From Natronosalvus caseinilyticus (GTDB lineage: Archaea > Halobacteriota > Halobacteria > Halobacteriales > Natrialbaceae), in the NCBI RefSeq assembly GCF_017357105.1, contig NZ_CP071596.1, forward strand, positions 2,046,001 through 2,110,000: a stretch of DNA of 64,000 nt, written 5' to 3'. The translations under genes and the position numbers were made by a program. The notes under the pieces were generated by a model. It searched no databases, was not told the DNA's origin, and saw nothing but the letters and a program-made list of their open reading frames with translations. Positions within the stretch are counted from its first letter, which is position 1, and every line of letters begins with the position of its first letter. This document shows positions 62,029-64,000 of the stretch, one piece after another.

Positions 62029-62700
62029 TCAGGACGACGGCTCGAGCCGCGATAACGCCTCGAGGGACGTGATCTCGTGGGTGGGCTCGCCGTCGTAGCC
62101 GAAGTCGGCGAACGCGTAGTCCTCGCGGTGGGACCGACGGATGAACGCCGAGTCGATGTCGATGGCCTCCGCCACGGCGACGTCGACCCAGCTGTCACCA
62201 ACGTACAGCGGGTTCGCACACGCCAGGTCGTCGATCGCTCGCTCGAGGTAGTACGGCGTGGGCTTCTTCCGCCTGATGCCGTCGACGGTCGGCTCGCGAC
62301 CGTAGTACGGGTCGAACGCCTCGAGTTCGAAGTGGTCGACGATGTTCTCGATGGTCTCGTGCTGGTTGTTGCTCACGATGGCCATCGGGGCGTTGAGCGT
62401 CTCGAGCGTCGACACGTCGTCGTAGAGCGTCTTGTTCCCGTTCAGGAGTTCCTCGTGCTGGACCTCGATCGCCGCCCGTTCGCGGGCGGCCCAGAGTGAC
62501 TCCGGCTCGAGGTCGTACCGGTCGGTGACGGCCTCGAGTTCGTCGATCGTCGGGGAGATCAGGGTCTCGAGGTCGTCCTGGGCGGGGTCGTCGATGCCGT
62601 GGCGTTCGAACGCGATGGTCATCGCTCGCGTGAGCGCTTCGTAGCTGGTCGGGGTCGTCAACACGCCGTCGTTGTCGAAGACGACTGCGTCGTATGCCAT
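62029..62700 (-). CDS. HAD-family hydrolase (phosphoglycolate phosphatase-like)
   Basis: This 223-aa protein starts MAYDAVVFDNDGVLTTPTSY (DxDG nucleophile motif), with APMAIVSNNQ (motif II), the Lys of motif III in RRKKPTPYYLE and YVGDSWVDVAVAEAID (motif IV). It removes phosphate from small metabolites; the substrate is unknown. A helical cap lies between residues 20 and 90. Confidence 0.88.
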   Translation of the reverse strand: MAYDAVVFDNDGVLTTPTSYEALTRAMTIAFERHGIDDPAQDDLETLISPTIDELEAVTDRYDLEPESLWAARERAAIEVQHEELLNGNKTLYDDVSTLETLNAPMAIVSNNQHETIENIVDHFELEAFDPYYGREPTVDGIRRKKPTPYYLERAIDDLACANPLYVGDSWVDVAVAEAIDIDSAFIRRSHREDYAFADFGYDGEPTHEITSLEALSRLEPSS

Positions 62701-62994
62701 TCATCGAGAGTACGGGTTGGGAGGGTTTTGGCCTTACGCCCGGCGGGCTGTGGGATCGGTGGATTATCAGATCGTTGGACCGCTGATTCGTCGAATTGCT
62801 GGATCGGCGGGTCATTGGGACGTCGGGTCGGCCGACCCTCGAATCGTCGATCACCCGCTGACGACCCGCGAGTTCAAGTACCAGTCCGCGGCCAAAAGGG
62901 GTGATGCACTCCCGTTCGCGTATCCGAGCCGTCCGTCGGGTCGCTGCTCGTCTCGGTCGACGGCCGATCAAGCGGCACCGACCGAGGTGGCACG
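62701..62994. other. Intergenic stretch with degenerate short repeats
   Basis: No convincing gene. The part 62757-62835 contains loosely repeated units of about 9-15 bp built around gctggatcg and ggaccgctg. A related pattern, in the opposite orientation, occurs at 55760-55800. Confidence 0.45.
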
Positions 62995-63546
62995 ATGGGG
63001 CATAGAGCGTTAATCGCCTACCGTCGCCCCGACCGACTCTACGACCTCCGGTACAGCCACTGGGGCGGCGACGAACTCAGCGTCCTCGAGTCCCTCTCCG
63101 TCGACGCGCCGCTCGCAGGCGGGCGAATCGACTCCGACCTCCTCGCGGACTCCGTCGCCCTAGACAGCGTCCTCACCGACTACCTCGATCCCTGCGGATA
63201 CGAGGCGCTGATTTTGGTTTCACCCGAGTACGAGATCCGCGCCTACCGCGTCTGCTGGCTCGAGTGGGGCGACGGCCGCGAGCAGGGCCGTGGGGCGCTC
63301 GTCGCCGTCGAACCGGGCGAGCGCGACCTCACCGTCCGGACCTGGTTTCGCGCCACGAAGACCGCCCTCGCCGACGTCGTCGAGATGGGCGTTCTCTCGC
63401 GGCGGGCCGCCCAGTCGTACCTCGAGGCCCGAATTGCCGAGGACGAGAACGGCTACTTCTACACGTACGGCGACGCTGCCGCCGCTGATGTGGACGAACC
63501 GACGAATGCGTTCGACGCGTTTCTCGGGAGCGAGGGGCTCGAGTGA
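62995..63546 (+). CDS. DUF6735-family protein
   Basis: This 183-aa protein starts MGHRALIAYRRPDRLYDLRY and includes SHWGGDELSVLESLSVDAPL and NGYFYTYGDAAAADVDEP, a pattern I associate with the haloarchaeal DUF6735 family. It is acidic and soluble with no known function. Confidence 0.7.
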   Translation: MGHRALIAYRRPDRLYDLRYSHWGGDELSVLESLSVDAPLAGGRIDSDLLADSVALDSVLTDYLDPCGYEALILVSPEYEIRAYRVCWLEWGDGREQGRGALVAVEPGERDLTVRTWFRATKTALADVVEMGVLSRRAAQSYLEARIAEDENGYFYTYGDAAAADVDEPTNAFDAFLGSEGLE

Positions 63547-63606
63547 GTGTCTCGAGTGAGTGTCTCGGGAGATGCGAACCGCGCAACTCGAAAAACTGAG
63601 TGCGAG

Positions 63607-64000
63607 TTACGCCTCGACGTAGTCGAACCACTCCTCGTACTCGTCGGTCCGGCGCTCGACGACGTCGAAGAACGTCTGCTGGATCTCCTCGGTGATCGGC
63701 CCGCGGGTCCCCTCGCCGATCGTGACGTTGTCGACGCGCTTGATCGGGGTCACTTCCGCGGCCGAGCCGGTGAAGAAGAGTTCGTCGGCCGTGTTGAGTT
63801 CGCCTCGCGAGATGGAGACGGTGTCGTGGACGGTGTAGCCCAGGTCGCGGGCGATCCGGATGACCGCGTTGCGGGTGATGCCGTCGAGGATCGACTCGGA
63901 GAGGCCGGGCGTAAAGATTTCGCCGTCCCGCACGAGGAAGAGGTTCTCGCCGGGGCCCTCCGCGACGTTGCCCTCCTTGTTGAGGACGATGGCTTCGGCG
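63607..64000 (-). CDS. ilvE: Branched-chain amino acid aminotransferase (5' end outside window)
   Basis: The visible C-terminal 130 residues belong to a fold-type IV PLP aminotransferase: NVAEGPGENLFLVRDGEIFT, LDGITRNAVIRIARDLGYTV, then TADELFFTGSAAEVTPIKRV and RGPITEEIQQTFFDVVE. The enzyme moves amino groups between glutamate and branched-chain keto acids. The gene reads out of the window on the right. Confidence 0.93.
   Translation of the reverse strand, partial: AEAIVLNKEGNVAEGPGENLFLVRDGEIFTPGLSESILDGITRNAVIRIARDLGYTVHDTVSISRGELNTADELFFTGSAAEVTPIKRVDNVTIGEGTRGPITEEIQQTFFDVVERRTDEYEEWFDYVEA

Noticed and set aside
28296-64000. Insertion sequences or transposases in the right flank
   Set aside because: I found no transposase-like frame and no terminal inverted repeats with target duplications.

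Overview
The window is a 64 kb stretch of a haloarchaeal chromosome (class Halobacteria, probably a Natrialbales-type organism; the rank is inference). It has GC-rich codons, very acidic proteins, Tat signals on most secreted proteins, leaderless genes about 25 nt downstream of TATA boxes, and haloarchaeal families (HalOD1, HTH-10, amphi-Trp, DUF5779, DUF6735, DUF106, Cbf5, RqcH).

Left flank (1-7.6 kb): 3' part of rqcH, a HalOD1 protein, ilvD, a mini zinc ribbon, a Tat-exported subtilase, and an AN1-zinc-finger/CAP-domain membrane protein.

Provirus (8.01-27.78 kb): a 19.8 kb element integrated in the 3' end of tRNA-Pro(GGG) and bounded by an exact 22-bp repeat. From left to right it carries:
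- an IntSNJ2-type integrase operon with three small partner genes;
- a structured control region and a winged-helix phiH1-type repressor;
- an accessory zone with a membrane protein, a LAGLIDADG-like/HTH protein, a type IV pilin, a minimal second tyrosine recombinase and a secreted repeat protein;
- a pleolipovirus-like virion block (VP3-like membrane protein, three small or exported proteins, a 966-aa Tat-exported spike with an inserted seven-bladed beta-propeller, and a packaging/assembly-type NTPase);
- a PD-(D/E)XK-like nuclease;
- an AT-rich cargo of a class III cyclase-like protein plus a multi-pass membrane protein, which is a Pycsar-like defence candidate (inference);
- a DUF7845-type putative replication protein led by tiny zinc-finger and HTH genes.
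Just outside the left end are remnants of an earlier related element and degenerate att copies, so the tRNA has been used repeatedly.

Right flank (27.8-64 kb): housekeeping and metabolic genes. They include udk, a formate-dehydrogenase-type molybdopterin oxidoreductase, yqeC, and a large minus-strand acyl-CoA/ABC island. That island holds a KAS III-like enzyme, LivM-LivH-LivF-LivG and a binding protein, DUF35 plus thiolase, an HTH-10 regulator, an acyl-CoA ligase and an alpha/beta hydrolase, and it ends next to a plus-strand MaoC gene. A cbf5-cmk-DUF106 cluster follows, then a large vWA surface protein, adk, a frameshifted amphi-Trp gene, a coxB-coxAC terminal oxidase, a Tat-exported DUF7405/Dyp-like protein, a SRPBCC protein, a HAD phosphatase, DUF6735, and the 3' part of ilvE at the edge.

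The provirus is the most unusual part. The propeller-bearing spike, the AT-rich cyclase/membrane cargo, the leader peptide overlapping the repressor and the att graveyard deserve most attention.
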